From NCBI GenBank assembly GCA_948567375.1, contig OX419760.1, positions 2,294,001 through 2,358,000 of the forward strand: 64,000 bases of DNA. The letters run 5' to 3'. The translations under genes were made by a program, and so were the position numbers. This document shows positions 42,834-55,249 of this stretch, in pieces. The first letter of the stretch is position 1. Each line of letters begins with the position of its first letter. The notes under the pieces are model-generated. The model saw only the letters and a list, made by a program, of their open reading frames with translations. It was not told where the DNA came from and did no database searches. The DNA is from Lunularia cruciata. Its lineage: Eukaryota; Streptophyta; Marchantiopsida; Lunulariales; Lunulariaceae.

Positions 42834-45698
42834 ATGGCGATGTTGTTCGCCTGGGCAGCAGATGTTGTAGGAGGAGGGCCATTGGAGGAAAATGAGGAAG
42901 CGAGGAAACCTGTGCCGTTGCTTCTCACACCTCAACAAAGTCATCATCTCAGTGCATTGGATGCCAAGGCGGCAGCCCTGCAGCAGACAGTTCAAGTGCT
43001 GCGGCAGCGTGTTGGACCCGGTGCCCAAGGCTTTGCAGAGAGAATGCCACATTTGCATGCGGACTCTGTTGCGTCTCAATCTGCACTCGCCCTAGAAGTT
43101 CAAGCACACAACGCCACTCGCATTCAGGTTGATTTGTATATGTCTTGATCTTAGCAATTTTTCGTCGCAAGCATCTTTAGAAAGAAAACCTAAATTTCAT
43201 GTTGAACATTTGATCGAGGCATTGACAGAAAAACAGACAACCCTCGAAGATTGTTATAATGTCATTTATTACCCATCACAATGTCCTGTTTGCTGCTAGA
43301 GATTTCCAATTGTTCGAATTGGCAGTGGTGTGCATATCTAGGCAACAACGAATTGTAGGTCGTTGCTTGTTAAGACATGCTTCTTATGAATTAGATTTCA
43401 TCTCATATTCGCATGTATTTTTCAGCCCGTTCTGCTTTCATTTGATTGCCATTTCATCTACATTTCACATGCATTGAATGAGTTCTGGATCTCCCGTTCC
43501 TCGAACGGCTTCTGTCCTCATATATCCAATATCTAGGCAACAACGAATTCTAATTGCAAACAAACTACTAATCTGTCGAAGAGGATTAGTCAGCTGAAGG
43601 ATAGAAATACTGGTTAGCACAGTCTAGTGTAGATTTCCATGATATAATAAGCTGCAGGACATCTAAAAAGTATTTGTTGAATCTGGTGCAGTGCACAGAA
43701 GTATTTGTTTAAGCTACCGAGGCTTGACAGAGTTTTTCTGTTGTAATTTCTGGAACTGGATCTTGTTTTAAATACTTTCACTACTTAACACATACACATT
43801 TTTTAAAATGGACATTGTATCAGTAACTTGATATAATGTCGCTGTTGATTATCTAGGAGCATAATACATGGTAAGTATGTTTTATGCAGATGTCTGCCTG
43901 TACTAGTTACAAAAAAAAGCATCTATACTTCGGACATGGATTAACACCGAGCAATATTTCAGATACAAATGAGGGAGGACTCCTTGAGAGCGGAAAATGA
44001 AGCATATGCCAAGGCACTAGCAGGCCGACAGGACGAAGCACGGGAGAAAGCACAAGAGGCCCGAGAGTTGCAAACTTCTATGCAGGTAGCTGTCGTCTAA
44101 ATGCTAGGCGTAGGAAGGGGTTGTAGTGGTGCTTTGGTCATTTGTGTCAGAAAAGAAGCTTACTTCCTACTTTACGTACAGGAACTTGAAGAGAAGGAAT
44201 ATACATTCAGAGCTGATCTGGAGAAGCTCCGAGCAGCTGTTGCTGAAAAAGATGGACTTTCAATCCAAGAAGAGGAAGAAACTACTGCGTCGGATGCTGA
44301 CAGAGACTCGCTTTTACTGAAAGATTTGAAGCATCTAAGAGCTGAGCTTGTGAGTTACCAGCACATACGTTTGCTTGCAGGAATCCTCTCAGTCGGTACT
44401 CGAAAGATGTTGCGGTTCTTCGTGCAAGCACAGTTCATGCAACTAAATCAATGTATAGGAAAGCGGAAGTACATGATTTAGACTAGGATCATTTCAACAG
44501 CTCGGATGTCTAGGTGATTTGGGAGGCTTTTGACCCTGCTATACCCATGCAGGACATGTGGGAGATCAAGGTAACTAAGTTAGAGAAGGAGGTGACCATA
44601 TCTCAGCAAAGTGCATCACGCTGGCCCTCTCCAGGTACTTGGTTTAGAAAGTGAAGGTGACCCAGAGAAAAGACCATTGTTTCTGTCTTTTATCTATTGA
44701 TGATCATACTGCGCGTCATATGCACCACATTTCTGATGAGAAGTGGTGTGTGTCTCTATGTTTGTAGCGCAACGGGAGAAGGAGCTAGAGCGAAGGCTGA
44801 GAAATCTGACCGAACAACTGGTGACTAAGCAGGTCGATACATCTCTCGATAAACTCGTCCCCATGTTGGTTGCGTGCATAGCTCGACTTAAACCTCTGTC
44901 AACCACAACGGTATCTGATAATAAGATTATATCATTAACCTGGGGCACGGACATCTTTATGAGCAATTATAGATGACTCCTTTTATGCAATTTTTTTGAG
45001 ATTCACAGACACAATTTGGACCAGAATCACCCCTTAGGTGTAGCTATACTTCTGCATTCGAGTAACTTTAGAAGGGGTCACCTTTAATCGTTACCAGAAA
45101 AATTGTAAGCTCAGAAAAATTGCGGTAAGATGTCCTTCTTTCCCTCGTGAGAAACAGCCATCGGATGACAAACAGGACACGGGTAATGGCTCATCTTAGA
45201 GCCCCCGGGAATGAGACTTGTCTTCGTCAAAGCTTACGGTATAAACCCGAGTTCAAACGCTTACCTTTGTTTATAACTGTTTTTATGCAATAGGCACAAG
45301 CAGAGAGTCTCGCCAATGAAAGAAATGCTTTGGAATTGAGATTGGAACAACTGAACGAAGCCCGACGGCACATCCAAGCCACTGGGACTGTGGATGGAAA
45401 TTTGAAACGGAATAAGATTGGACGACCGTCAATTAGTTATCACAGTGGAGACGAATCGAGGTCTCGAGGTCTGCCTGTGCGACACAGGGCTTCCAAGGCC
45501 GTGAGTGACAACGTGGCCAGTGTTGCCAGAACTATGGACGCGTTTGGTTTGCACGCAGGTGCCCATCTATGGAGGAACAAGCTGTTCCGGTCTCTGACGG
45601 TTGCCTACATTTTAGGCCTACACATTGCAGCTTTCATCATACTCACAGGGCGAATGCATAGGCAGTTCAAGCCAGCAGCTGCGAAGGAGCTTCCCTGA
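42834..45698 (+). CDS. Golgin-84-type Golgi coiled-coil protein, tail-anchored, six exons
   Basis: Golgin candidate 1/2 type tether of the Golgi membrane. Exons 42834-43127, 43963-44085, 44182-44349, 44553-44634, 44768-44832 and 45294-45698 have GT-AG borders and consistent phases, giving 378 residues. Residues from about 35 on are almost continuous coiled coil. In the family this segment includes the motif here written REKELERRLRNLTEQLVTKQ, followed by AQAESLANERNALELRLEQL. After a Ser/Arg-rich linker comes VARTMDAFGLHAGAHLWRNK and a membrane span LTVAYILGLHIAAFIILTG 17 residues from the end, as in the golgin-84 C-terminus. The start ATG at 42834 has context ACCATGGCG; an in-frame TAA at 42777 closes the frame upstream, but upstream exons are possible. 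Land-plant homologues are usually 650-800 residues, so this is either a short paralogue or 5'-truncated. AATAAA lies at about 45993. Confidence 0.75.
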
Positions 45699-47154
45699 GC
45701 TAAGTAAGTTTTATCTAGTGGTCTAAAACGAGCCATGCAGGTCAAATTTCTGTCAGCAATGCTCTCTCTTGCACATTTGTGGATATGCAAAATATCAAGA
45801 ATAGATTGTCTTATTTCCTTTTGGTTTATTCAGGAGCCAAGGTCCGCATGTACTCAGAAGAAGTATAGTATCTCAGTGATATATTGTGCCGTCAAGTCAC
45901 TTGTAAATAATAGAATGTAGCAAGATCTAGGATGGGTTCACTTCGTGGTTCAGAGAAACGAAGACGTTGACTACCTAGATACTGCCGAACTCAATAAAGT
46001 GAAGTGCGGAAAATCTTTACCATCAGATTTGTCCAGCTTCTCTGTTTTGCTTAGGGCTGCATGAAGTACCCGTGTGTGGGGAAGAGTTGATTTTTCAGGC
46101 CTGTCCAGCTAGAGTGCAGAGAATGATCGCTAATACAGAAAGGAACCTTAGTTTATATCGCAGCTTCCAAGAGTGCAGGACCAACTTTAAGCCAAAATAC
46201 CTGCTACAACTTGCTACTGGAGAATGTATTGAGTCACGATGAGAATGTTCTACAAATACGCCAAGATCAAAGTCTAGCAAGGGCTGTGTCAAGTTAAAGG
46301 ACTTTACCACAGTGATGACCACACTGCAGTTTGTTCCACTTGTTCAAATATAATTATCATTCTGTACCTAAAGAGAGTAAGCAGAAAGGCCCTTGAAACT
46401 CTGAGAATACTGTATATCAATCTCCTTTTGAAGTGATTATGAAAAACACCTTACCTGAACACGAACAGGGACACTACTACGATTCTCTCTGACGGATGAT
46501 GTAATACATTTGTTCCGCTAGAACGTGAAAACGGACACCAGATGGTTAAAATTTTGTTACTTGAGGTTTCAGTTGGGACAGTCAATTTCCAAGGCCCCCA
46601 CACCATTCTGGGGTTCATGTACGCAGAAAGGCCTTTGCTACTTTTTCATCGCTTCCAGAGTCATCGGACAGTATAATTTCGTCTAAGAATGGCCCTTTGA
46701 CCTGAAATGTGAGGTTTCACTTTCTCCTTCTTCTACAACACCTTCAACTGGAATCATACCATCCTGATTAGAGAAGGCTAGGCAGTTCTTTATCTGGTAA
46801 ACTTGCTTCAGTGCAGACAACTTGCGTGTACTCCGTCATCCATCACCTCAAATGGTGTCTGCGAAACACATAAGGTGTCAGTGTGGTCAAAACTTCTGAA
46901 TGGAAGTGTTACGCGTGACCTTCTGCCTAGTCGAACTCGACCTCTACACCAAAGCGGGTGTAAGAGCGCAAGTTTCATACTGGATCTGCGTAGAGGAACT
47001 GAAGCGATGTAACTGAATTCCAGACCTTACTCATTTTCTAATTATAAGTTCTATTTTATGACCCGACAACCTGTTGAAGAAAGCTGCGGCACAAGGAGAT
47101 TCCTCACCTTCATTATCATGAAGCTAGCAGAAGGCGATTATAAATACCAATTTA
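45699..47154. other. Convergent intergenic region between golgin and sulfiredoxin genes
   Basis: Contains the 3' ends of both genes. On the minus strand 46880-46590 reads partly as coding (for example GPFLDEIILSDDSGSDEKV after a possible acceptor CACATTTCAG at about 46704), but no start, complete frame or family could be established. It may be a 3' exon of an alternative sulfiredoxin transcript or chance. Confidence 0.4.
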
Positions 47155-48425
47155 TCATAGAAGTTGCGAGTGATCAAACACCCACCTTAGAGTATCTTTT
47201 GTTCCCCGTCGAACTTTGCAACGTATGGTTGGTAACCCCAGCTTTTGATGCGCTTCAAACCGGTGGCAACCAGAGAAACCTGCAGCAATTGACAAATATA
47301 GCATGTCAATATTCAACAACTGAAAACAAACCAGCCGCATGACCTATATGCATTTCCTCTGAGAAATTAGAAAGAGGCGACATGTTCTTCTGGCACTTTC
47401 TGTGAAAAGTAGAGCTACAGAGAAACTAAGTGATTAACGATTATATATCATCATACAGTAAGTGTCATACAAGGCGCTGTACATACCATAAAAGATTCCT
47501 TCAACTTCCAGCACATCAATCTGTATGGCCGTAGATCTCAAATTCTTAGTTTTGACACTTGAGCAATATATCGAGTAATACATGGTCAGGTTTCCCGAAC
47601 TTAATGCGACATATCTGACCTGCTCATAGCCCTAGATAATCCAGAAATAATAACTTTACAGAACTTGCAATCAAGTCTTAAACTGAAGGATCTATGATGA
47701 CTGTATACATACAGGTTCTTGGAGTCCAATATCAGCGATGCTCGCCATCAATTCTTTCACTTTCTCCGGATCATTTTTCCGCGTGCGAAGCAAAGGGCGA
47801 CGAATTTGCTCCAGGGGAAGCTCGATAACGACAGGACCTTTCGCCTTGACTGCGCCACCTACAAAATGATGGAGACATTTTATCCTTTTCCTAGATTGCT
47901 AAGATAAGGAGGTGAAGAGCGGAAATTACTTCTTCCGAATCATCAGATTTGTGTTGTATTCATCAGGACCACGGCACTGAACATTTGGAGCCGAGAGGGA
48001 CCTCAGATCCCATTGGTTGTAGTCCTTAGAAGAGGACACGTTGACAACTCAATTGCTAGGAATACGAGCCAGATGACCGGGGTAATAATTTCACGTCCAG
48101 TATTTTCTCTACAAAATCTAGACATCAAGAGAAAGCAATCAGCTACAATAACTTCTCATATGATATGAGAACCAAGCAATCACACTCAGTGTAGAGAAAA
48201 AAAAACAAAACAATCCAGATGCGAATACTGACACCTTAGCGTGTTAAGAGTTGACTTCTGTAAATTACCAACTCAAGGATGAAAAGAAGTCAGATTCCTA
48301 CCATTCTGAGGAGTCGGGGAGGGAGAGGCAGAGCATCTCACAACATTCTTAAAGAGTGGCAGGTTCCTCTGATTTGCGAAGAAGACAGAGGATCGTGAAG
48401 CAGGAATCGTTATGGATGAACACAT
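47155..48425 (-). CDS. SRX: Sulfiredoxin, plastid-targeted type, four exons
   Basis: Reduces over-oxidised (sulfinic) 2-Cys peroxiredoxin with ATP, restoring peroxidase activity. Exons on the minus strand: 48425-48302, 47858-47713, 47520-47487, 47279-47155, all with GT-AG borders and matching phases, giving 142 residues. Exon 1 encodes a Ser-rich, acid-free leader ending NVVRCSAS, a typical plastid transit cleavage region. Exon 2 carries VVIELPLEQIRRPLLRTRKN and KVKELMASIADIGLQEP, exon 3 IDVLEVEGIFYG, and exon 4 the catalytic motif FSGCHR with the active Cys, followed by FEAHQKLGLPTIRCKVRRGT. An earlier in-frame ATG at 48524 would add 33 residues. The C-terminus is uncertain: a donor-like AG|GTGGGT follows DTL, so a last exon could replace the final RWVFDHSQLL. 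Transcribed towards the golgin gene. Confidence 0.9.
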
Positions 48426-48525
48426 TTTGGAACACCCGTAACTGTAATTTGATGGCCTTGGCGTCCACAAGAGGAGGAGCTCCTCTCCTCTCCTATCACT
48501 CACTCCACCACCAATCGAACACACA

Positions 48526-49400
48526 CAGCCACTGCAATTTCATCGCCAGAGGACCAAACATCTCTCTCACACGTCACAGAACGCGAACGAAACCTTCAGT
48601 CGGTGGATTGAGTGCCTCTTTCTGTCCATCGACGGAGCTCGACACGTCTAACACGAGAACTACAGTTCACTCGTGAACACGCTTGTTTCACATGAAATTT
48701 CATTGCGGACGGTGGACCCATTCTGCTTTTCTCGGCTTCGTGCTCCCGTGCATAGACGATTTTACAACTCAAGTTATAGAGAGGGAGTTCCCGTACTGCT
48801 AAGACGAAACGCGCATTAGTCTAAAATCCCTTGCAGGAGCACTCATCCGCTTAAGTTAAGTTCTTGCTTCGCGTAAAAGAAAAGCTTATTACATTAAAAA
48901 TATTTCTCATTGTTTATATACTTTACGATGGTTATAAAGTAACTCCATATAGATATGTATGGAGTTACTTTATTATACAAGGTTAATTATTATATTAAAA
49001 TTTATTTATGAGATAATAATATTCTGATGTAATGAATTAGAATATGGAATATTCTTGGACAAAAGAAAAATAGTATTGGCTCAAAAAAGTTGACAAGAAT
49101 AGATTAATCATTTGTCATGAAAATAAGAATTAAGTTTTTTTGAAAGATATTCAAGGTTGATCCTCATTTCATCTTCAAAAAGTGGTAATATTGTTAGATA
49201 TTTTATTTTATTTTATATTTTATTTTATTGATATTTTATTTTGCTAGAACCTCTACAAGAGTAGAGGTGAATAACCTCTACAAGAGTAAACTGAAATATT
49301 AAAATGATACTACTCTAGACTTACCTCCTAATCTTTTCTTAATATCAATTCTTTAACCCTATTGAGTTTTAAAAATATTACCAATCATTTCCTTGATTAA
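48526..49400. other. Sulfiredoxin upstream region and AT-rich spacer
   Basis: The first 350 bases should hold the sulfiredoxin promoter. From about 48880 the sequence turns AT-rich, with the perfect hairpin at 48934-48973, TATTTTATTT runs at 49199-49243 and a duplicated CCTCTACAAGAGTA (49251-49292). No gene. Confidence 0.5.
48934..48973. repeat. Perfect 16-bp inverted repeat with 8-base loop
   Basis: ATAAAGTAACTCCATA and TATGGAGTTACTTTAT separated by TAGATATG. The arms are identical in reverse complement. It could be a miniature transposon end or a transcript hairpin. Confidence 0.85.
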
Positions 49401-51900
49401 TTTATTAGTTGTTATCAATAACTTCGGACATAACCATAAGGATCAAACATGTCATATGTCATCCTCTCAATAGCTAGCACACACCAACATGGTAAAAACT
49501 GCACTAATAGACCACAAAACATACACCATAAGCATCCATGTATAGCAAAGCTTGGGATTATTGTGCCATCAATGTTGGGGAGGTGGCATAGTGCATAGTT
49601 ACACACATTGTCCTCCACAACAACACCATCACATCCTTCCAACATGAGAATTATGGAATTCAAAAGTTCACTCACTTTCAAAATAGTATGACTTGTAATC
49701 ACATCAAGAGTCATTGGTCAAGTCTATTGTAGATATACATGAATACCAAGTTAAACCAATGGATCAAGTGTCACTAACCTCTCCCTTAAATAGTGGTATT
49801 ACGTGAGGCATTTCTATGTTGAGCAATAGTTAAGTTCTTAAAAGCCATTGATATCACCGGCTAAAATATCTTTACCTATTAGGAACATCCTCTCACTTAA
49901 ATATATCCGGATCATCTAAATTCAAAAATACAATATAATTGTAATGGATAATTGGATCTTGTACATATAGTAGGAAAAGGAGAGAAGTATGCTTGCAAAC
50001 TAAATTGATAGCACATAGCCAACCAAAGTAATTGGAGATCCCAATCTCTCTCAAGTGATCTCTTCACAAACCATACTTATGCAATCCTCTCTTAATCACC
50101 TAAACAACTCACTTTGATAAACCATCTACCTCAAGTTAAAATGAATATACAGTATAGCCATCAATCAATGCCTTATCACAAAAGATTAGAAACCTTTGCA
50201 AGAATTATATACCTTGATCAATCAAGATCTTAGTGTGTACATCAAAACAACTAAGAACCCAATTTAGGAACACATTAGTTATTCCTCCATTGGACTTGTT
50301 AGAAAGTGCCACCAACACAATCCACTTGGAGAAGTGCTCCACCAAAAACATATTGATAATATATCTCAAAATCAATCATAAAAATCCAACAAAGTTCAAA
50401 CTACAATAGTAACCTAAGTCCATGATAAATAGTGGAGTAGATGTAGTTGTAGTGTAGGAGCATTAAATGGTGCTCTAACTTGATAGCAAACCACACATCT
50501 AGCAACAAGCTATTTCACATTGGTGTGCATAACAAGCCCTTAATAATGATTGTGAAGTAAGCTATAGTTATGTTTCATTCTAAAATATCCTGGTTCCTTA
50601 TGAACATACCATACCAATTGTTGTGTTTGAAATGGAAGTGGTAACACATGCACTCTACACATCTTCTTATATTCAAAGAATATATTTGCACTCCAATCCA
50701 AAAAGCTTGGCTTGTTGAAGAACACAATCTTTCTCCTTGGCACTAATTGTGCCAATCATAGTAGCAATACAAAGATAGTCCATCACCAAGATATTGTCAT
50801 GGATATCTCATTAACCTATCCTTAATATCACTACTCTCTAGATGTAGTATCTTAACAACTCCTCTTGTTTGCATTGGTAGAGATACCACCAAAACCTTGA
50901 TCAATGTATATAAAAGGCGAAAGCATATCAACCTAGCACCATCTCCTCATCCGGCTCATCATGCCAATGCACTCTTGTTTGGATTATATTGGCTAGTGCA
51001 TAGATTTCTGCTCAATCCATTTGCATCACGATTCACCACTCCAAGTCTATAAACAACCATGAAATCATCTTCTTATAAATCAAAGGCTAATGTGCAAGTT
51101 TTCTTGAAATTTTGTCTAACTCCATCAACCACTTCAACGATTGATGAACTATGATGAAATTGAAGAGGTTTCCAAACAAGTAACATAAAAAATGTACTCT
51201 CATCCACACTATAATTGAACGCTCCTCCCCATATGACTTGGCCTCTATTAAATTGTTGTAGCAATTGGCATAGGCAGCCACAAAGTTTTTCTCTTCATCA
51301 TCTTGTTGGGTGAGTGTTGCTCCAGTTTTTAAATTTCTCCAATCAATATGAGCCTAGGATAGTTATCCATTGACCAGCCTCCTAAGGATAGAAAAGGATG
51401 CCAACTTTTGCTTGAGCTCTACAAAAACTTTCTCTCCTTCACCTTCTCAACACCATGCATGTGTAAGCTCGGTTAGCTTTGTCAAGGCCTTGGTAATCTC
51501 ACTATATCCTTTAACATATTGACAATAAAAGTCTACCAATCCAAGAAATGTTTGAGTAAAACATTTCTTAGATTTCTTTGTGAATAGAGCGTATCTTACT
51601 CAGATCTATAAGAATATGTACAATAACATCTACTTTTGTTTTCTGAAAACCAGAGAGATAATATGACATAAATAATCAACTTGTTCTTGGAAGAAGTTAA
51701 ATTTCACAAAATATAATTGGAGTCCATAAGATTTTAATATCTCAAACATCTTTAATAAGTATCTTTCATGCTCCTCCTATACAGCAATGTAGACTAACTT
51801 GTTATCAATATAACGTTGAGAAAAATCCATTTGTAGTAGGATACTACATATTATTCTTTAGAACTCAATAAAAAATATTATGTAATTGAAAAGATAAAAA
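49400..51900 (-). pseudogene. Reverse transcriptase, RNase H and integrase remnant of family D (copy D2)
   Basis: On the minus strand the order is: end of reverse transcriptase (about 51830-51700, EEHERYLLKMFEILKSYGLQ and FFQEQVDYL), RNase H region (FLGLVDFYCQYVKGYSEITK near 51560-51500, then DEEKNFVAAYANCYNN), integrase zinc-finger region with VLPLPFQTQQLVWYVHKEPG (50650-50590), and core pieces such as DKALIDGY and VIKRGLHKYGL (about 50180-50050). The clade differs from families A and B. No LTR was found and no open frame exceeds 100 codons. Confidence 0.72.
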
Positions 51901-51904
51901 ATAA

Positions 51905-52395
51905 TATAATACATTTTTACCATAAGAATCAATCATCTAGAATGTTATTTTGTCCTTGTCTTCTTCCTTGATGTGCAAATGATGATAACTTACTGAAAAA
52001 TAAAAAATTACAACCTTGTACATATACAATTTAATCAAAACTCTTCCAATATAGACATAATATATTGATGAACTCTAGTTTAGATTATTTAGTTTAACTA
52101 GGATAGTTTAGTTTTTTTAAATAATCTCCATATCTTTGTCTAATAAAAAGATCAAAATTAAAGTTATTTATTAAAAAAATCCTGGTGATAAAAATAAATT
52201 AATATTAATATTTTGTATATAAATATTATCGGACAAAATAACATTAAATATTCAGAATTACTTTAAAATTTATGCAGACTGGATTAATATAGTTTCATGA
52301 AAATAACCATACACGCCCGTAGCTTGCGCTAAACATGATATCTAGCCCAATTGGCAAAATCTTACATCAAAGGGGTTACCCTATCGCAAAGAAGC
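51905..52395. other. AT-rich spacer up to the B1 insertion site
   Basis: No coding frame. The last 70 bases are continuous with 63704 onward once the nested retrotransposons are removed. Confidence 0.6.
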
Positions 52396-52793
52396 TGTAA
52401 TAGTATGGAGTTTAGCGACATACTTAGTAAGGCTAACAAAGTAGAGAATAAGCCAAATTAGCCTAGAATATTCCAAAAGCATCTAGGAAGCTTCCTGACT
52501 AGTTAACTTGCACTCCAAGTAGGTAGCTTCTTGAAGCTTCTAACAAGCTTAGCTTACACACCAAGTAGGCGGCTTCTAGAAGGAAGCTTCTTGGGAAGCT
52601 TCCTAGTTAACTTGGCTTGCACTCTAAGAAAGCGGCTCAAGGAAGCTTCTTGAGAAGCTTCTCAAGTGCCTTGTATGTTACCTATAAATACCAAAGCCGA
52701 AGTCATGCTAGGCATTTGGAGTTTTCTTTCATTCAAGTGTCCCAATGTGAGTTTCCATTCTCCTATTTCTCTCCTTGGTCTTGGTCTTTTACA
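52396..52793 (+). repeat. 5' LTR of B1
   Basis: 398 bp, TGTAATAGTATGG to GGTCTTTTACA. It holds a three-unit heat-shock-type site TTCTTGAAGCTTC (52528-52540) and the TATA box CTATAAATACC at about 52682. Confidence 0.92.
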
Positions 52794-52794
52794 T

Positions 52795-52806
52795 TGGTAT
52801 CAGAGT
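52795..52806 (+). other. Primer-binding site of B1 (initiator Met-tRNA)
   Basis: TGGTATCAGAGT lies one base after the 5' LTR and matches the 3' end of initiator Met-tRNA with one change. Confidence 0.85.
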
Positions 52807-53099
52807 AGGAATGGGATGGATGGAATTTATAGACCACCAAATTCACTTCCGCCAAACCATTGGGATTTTCATGTCAAATACCCATATATATATTACCCAA
52901 GCATCGTTTCACACAATTCATCACCTCACGCTTTGGGCAAGATTTTCTACATATGATCACCGTGTTTGAGGAACCCTTGATACTTCCGGTAGTAACTTAT
53001 AGAGAATGGTGGACGTGTTGCATCTATGTGTTAATCAATTAGATAAAGTGGGAGTAGTGGGATAGAGTAGTAGCTATGGCGACAATCCCGGATGTCATC

Positions 53100-53890
53100 C
53101 TTACAATGCATCAACAAATTGAGCACTTGACTTGATTGTTGGATAAATGAGATCAACAACGACGAGAACATATAGAGAGTGCCAATTCAAGATGGAGAAG
53201 ATTGCATTCAATTTCCAAAACCCAAGGTGTTTGAAGGCAAGAATCTTTTGTGCATAGTGGAGAATTTTGTGTTTGATTGTGAACGTTACTTTGATGCCAC
53301 CAATCTTCAAGATGAACAAAAAAAGGTTCTCTAAGCCTCTAGCCAATTAGATGGTGTGGCAAAACTTTGGTGGCAATTTTGAGTGGAGCGAGCAAAACGA
53401 CATATTTTTGCACCAATTTTGACATGGGTAGAGTTCAAGGACGCAATATTGGGTCACTTTCAAATTATAAATGCCACCCGCACCGCACGAGATAAATTGG
53501 TGCAAGTTGGCTCAATAAGGAGCTACATCACAAAATTTCAAAACATCATCATGCAGATTCCGGATATACAAGAAGATGAAGTTATGGATTGATTTGTGCG
53601 TGGATTGAAGTCACGAACCAAATTGAAGCTGAACATGCGAGACCCACAAAATGTAGAAGAAGCCATGCAATTTGCTGAGCACTTTGATTCCTTGGTTGCA
53701 ACAACTTGGTCTCGCCTTCGACGTACACAAGGCCTACCAATACACTATGCATGGGTGGAAGAACCAACACCAATGGAGATTGATGCTATCCAACGGAGAC
53801 CACTTGGTACAGCAGATAGAGAAAGATTACGATAAAATGGAGGTTGTTTTTATTGTTGCCAAGTTGGACATTGCATTGTTGAATGCCCAC
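53100..53890 (+). pseudogene. gag remnant of B1
   Basis: Pieces include the WVEFKDAILGHF region (53440) typical of Retrotrans_gag, then EEAMQFAEHFDSL, PTPMEIDAIQRRPLG and a CCHC knuckle CFYCCQVGHCIVEC at 53845-53886. A TGA separates the two main pieces (53590) and a TAA precedes the knuckle. Confidence 0.82.
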
Positions 53891-54434
53891 TTAGGAATAG
53901 GCGACCTCAACAAGTTGCCCAGATGGAGATTATGGAACAAAATGATCAAGGAAACAAGGAATCCCAATAGGAGACTTTGAGTCGCCTATTGGGAGCTTGA
54001 TTAGTTCCAATGGAATTGAAGGCTCAACCTATGCAAGTTTGCTTCACTTGCAAGGTACGATATCTAATTGGGGTTGTAGGATTTAGGTTGATTCTGGACG
54101 TTCAGAGAATTGCATGTCTATGCATGTAGCAAAGGAATTGGGTATTCCTATCAAGCTAGTGTTTGGAAGTAGTTTGATGATGGCAGATGGTAGAAAGGGT
54201 TCTGCATTCTGCACCTCACATCTTGTTACCTTCAAGATTGGGAAGGAGTATTTGGAGTGTATGAGGTTTTTAGTGGCACCTCTATAAGATGATATCATTC
54301 TAGGTCTACCTTGGCTTGAACATCATAAGGTTCAATTCAATTGAACCCGACAACAAATTCAAGTACAACACCAAGGTAGGAATTTCCGATTAGGTTGTCT
54401 GGCACCTCTGAGTAAGACACCTAAGAATAGTTAG

Positions 54435-54612
54435 TCCCAAGATGGGAAGTTTGTTGAGAAGGTAGCCATAGAGCAAATCTCAAAGGGAGATGAGTCACAA
54501 GATGGGAAGTTTGCCAAGAAGGCAACCATGGAGCAAGGTTGAGAGAGATGAGTCCTTGGAAAGGAAGTTTGTTAGTAAAGCAACCATAGAGCAAGCTTTG
54601 GAGGAAGATAAG
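54435..54612 (+). repeat. Linker repeats between protease and RT of B1 (60 + 58 + 60 nt)
   Basis: Three direct units starting TCCCAAGATGGGAAGTTTG, TCACAAGATGGGAAGTTTG and TCCTTGGAAAGGAAGTTTG. The middle unit has lost two bases, shifting the frame. Confidence 0.9.
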
Positions 54613-55249
54613 TCTGTATTTGTAGTGTGGATCGATCAGATTGCACAAGAACAATCCAAGGAGGTCCAAGAGCCTCATCAAGCAATGGTTGATTGGATAG
54701 TTCAGGAGTTTGCGGACGTATTTTTGGATGATTTGCCAAAGGGATTACCTTTCAATCGTGGTATGCCCTTCAAGATTGAGTTATTGCCAAGGAGTACTCT
54801 AGTGAGTAGATTGATCAATCGGCTCTCACCAAAGGAGTTGGAGGAGTTGCGAACAACACTTACAGAGTTGTAGGAGAAGAATTTCATACGACATAGTACC
54901 TCTCCTTGGGGAGCACCGGTACTATTTGTTCCAAAGAAGGATGGAGGACTTTGTTTTTGTATTGATTACCGTGGGCTCAATAAGAAAACCGTGAATAATG
55001 CATATCCCTTGCCTCGGATTGATGACTTGCTTGATCAACTAAGTGGAGCACGTTACTTTTCCAAGCTGCATCTTTGTAGCGGTTATTAGCAAATTCCTAT
55101 TGAGAGAGAGGATGTGCAAAAGACTGCCTTTCGCACAAGGTATGGGCATTTTGAGTATAGAGTTTTACCTTTTGAACTCACTAATGCTCCAACAATCTTC
55201 ATGGATCAGATGCATCGAGTGTTGGAGGGACTATTGGATTGGTCTGTAG

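Noticed and set aside
42326-42928. 200-codon minus-strand ORF overlapping the golgin first exon
   Set aside because: No motif, overlaps a spliced gene with consistent exon phases; best explained as a chance open frame.
46590-46880. Additional minus-strand gene between golgin and sulfiredoxin
   Set aside because: Some coding-like text and an acceptor-like site, but no start, frame changes between pieces and no family; kept only as a remark in the intergenic entry.
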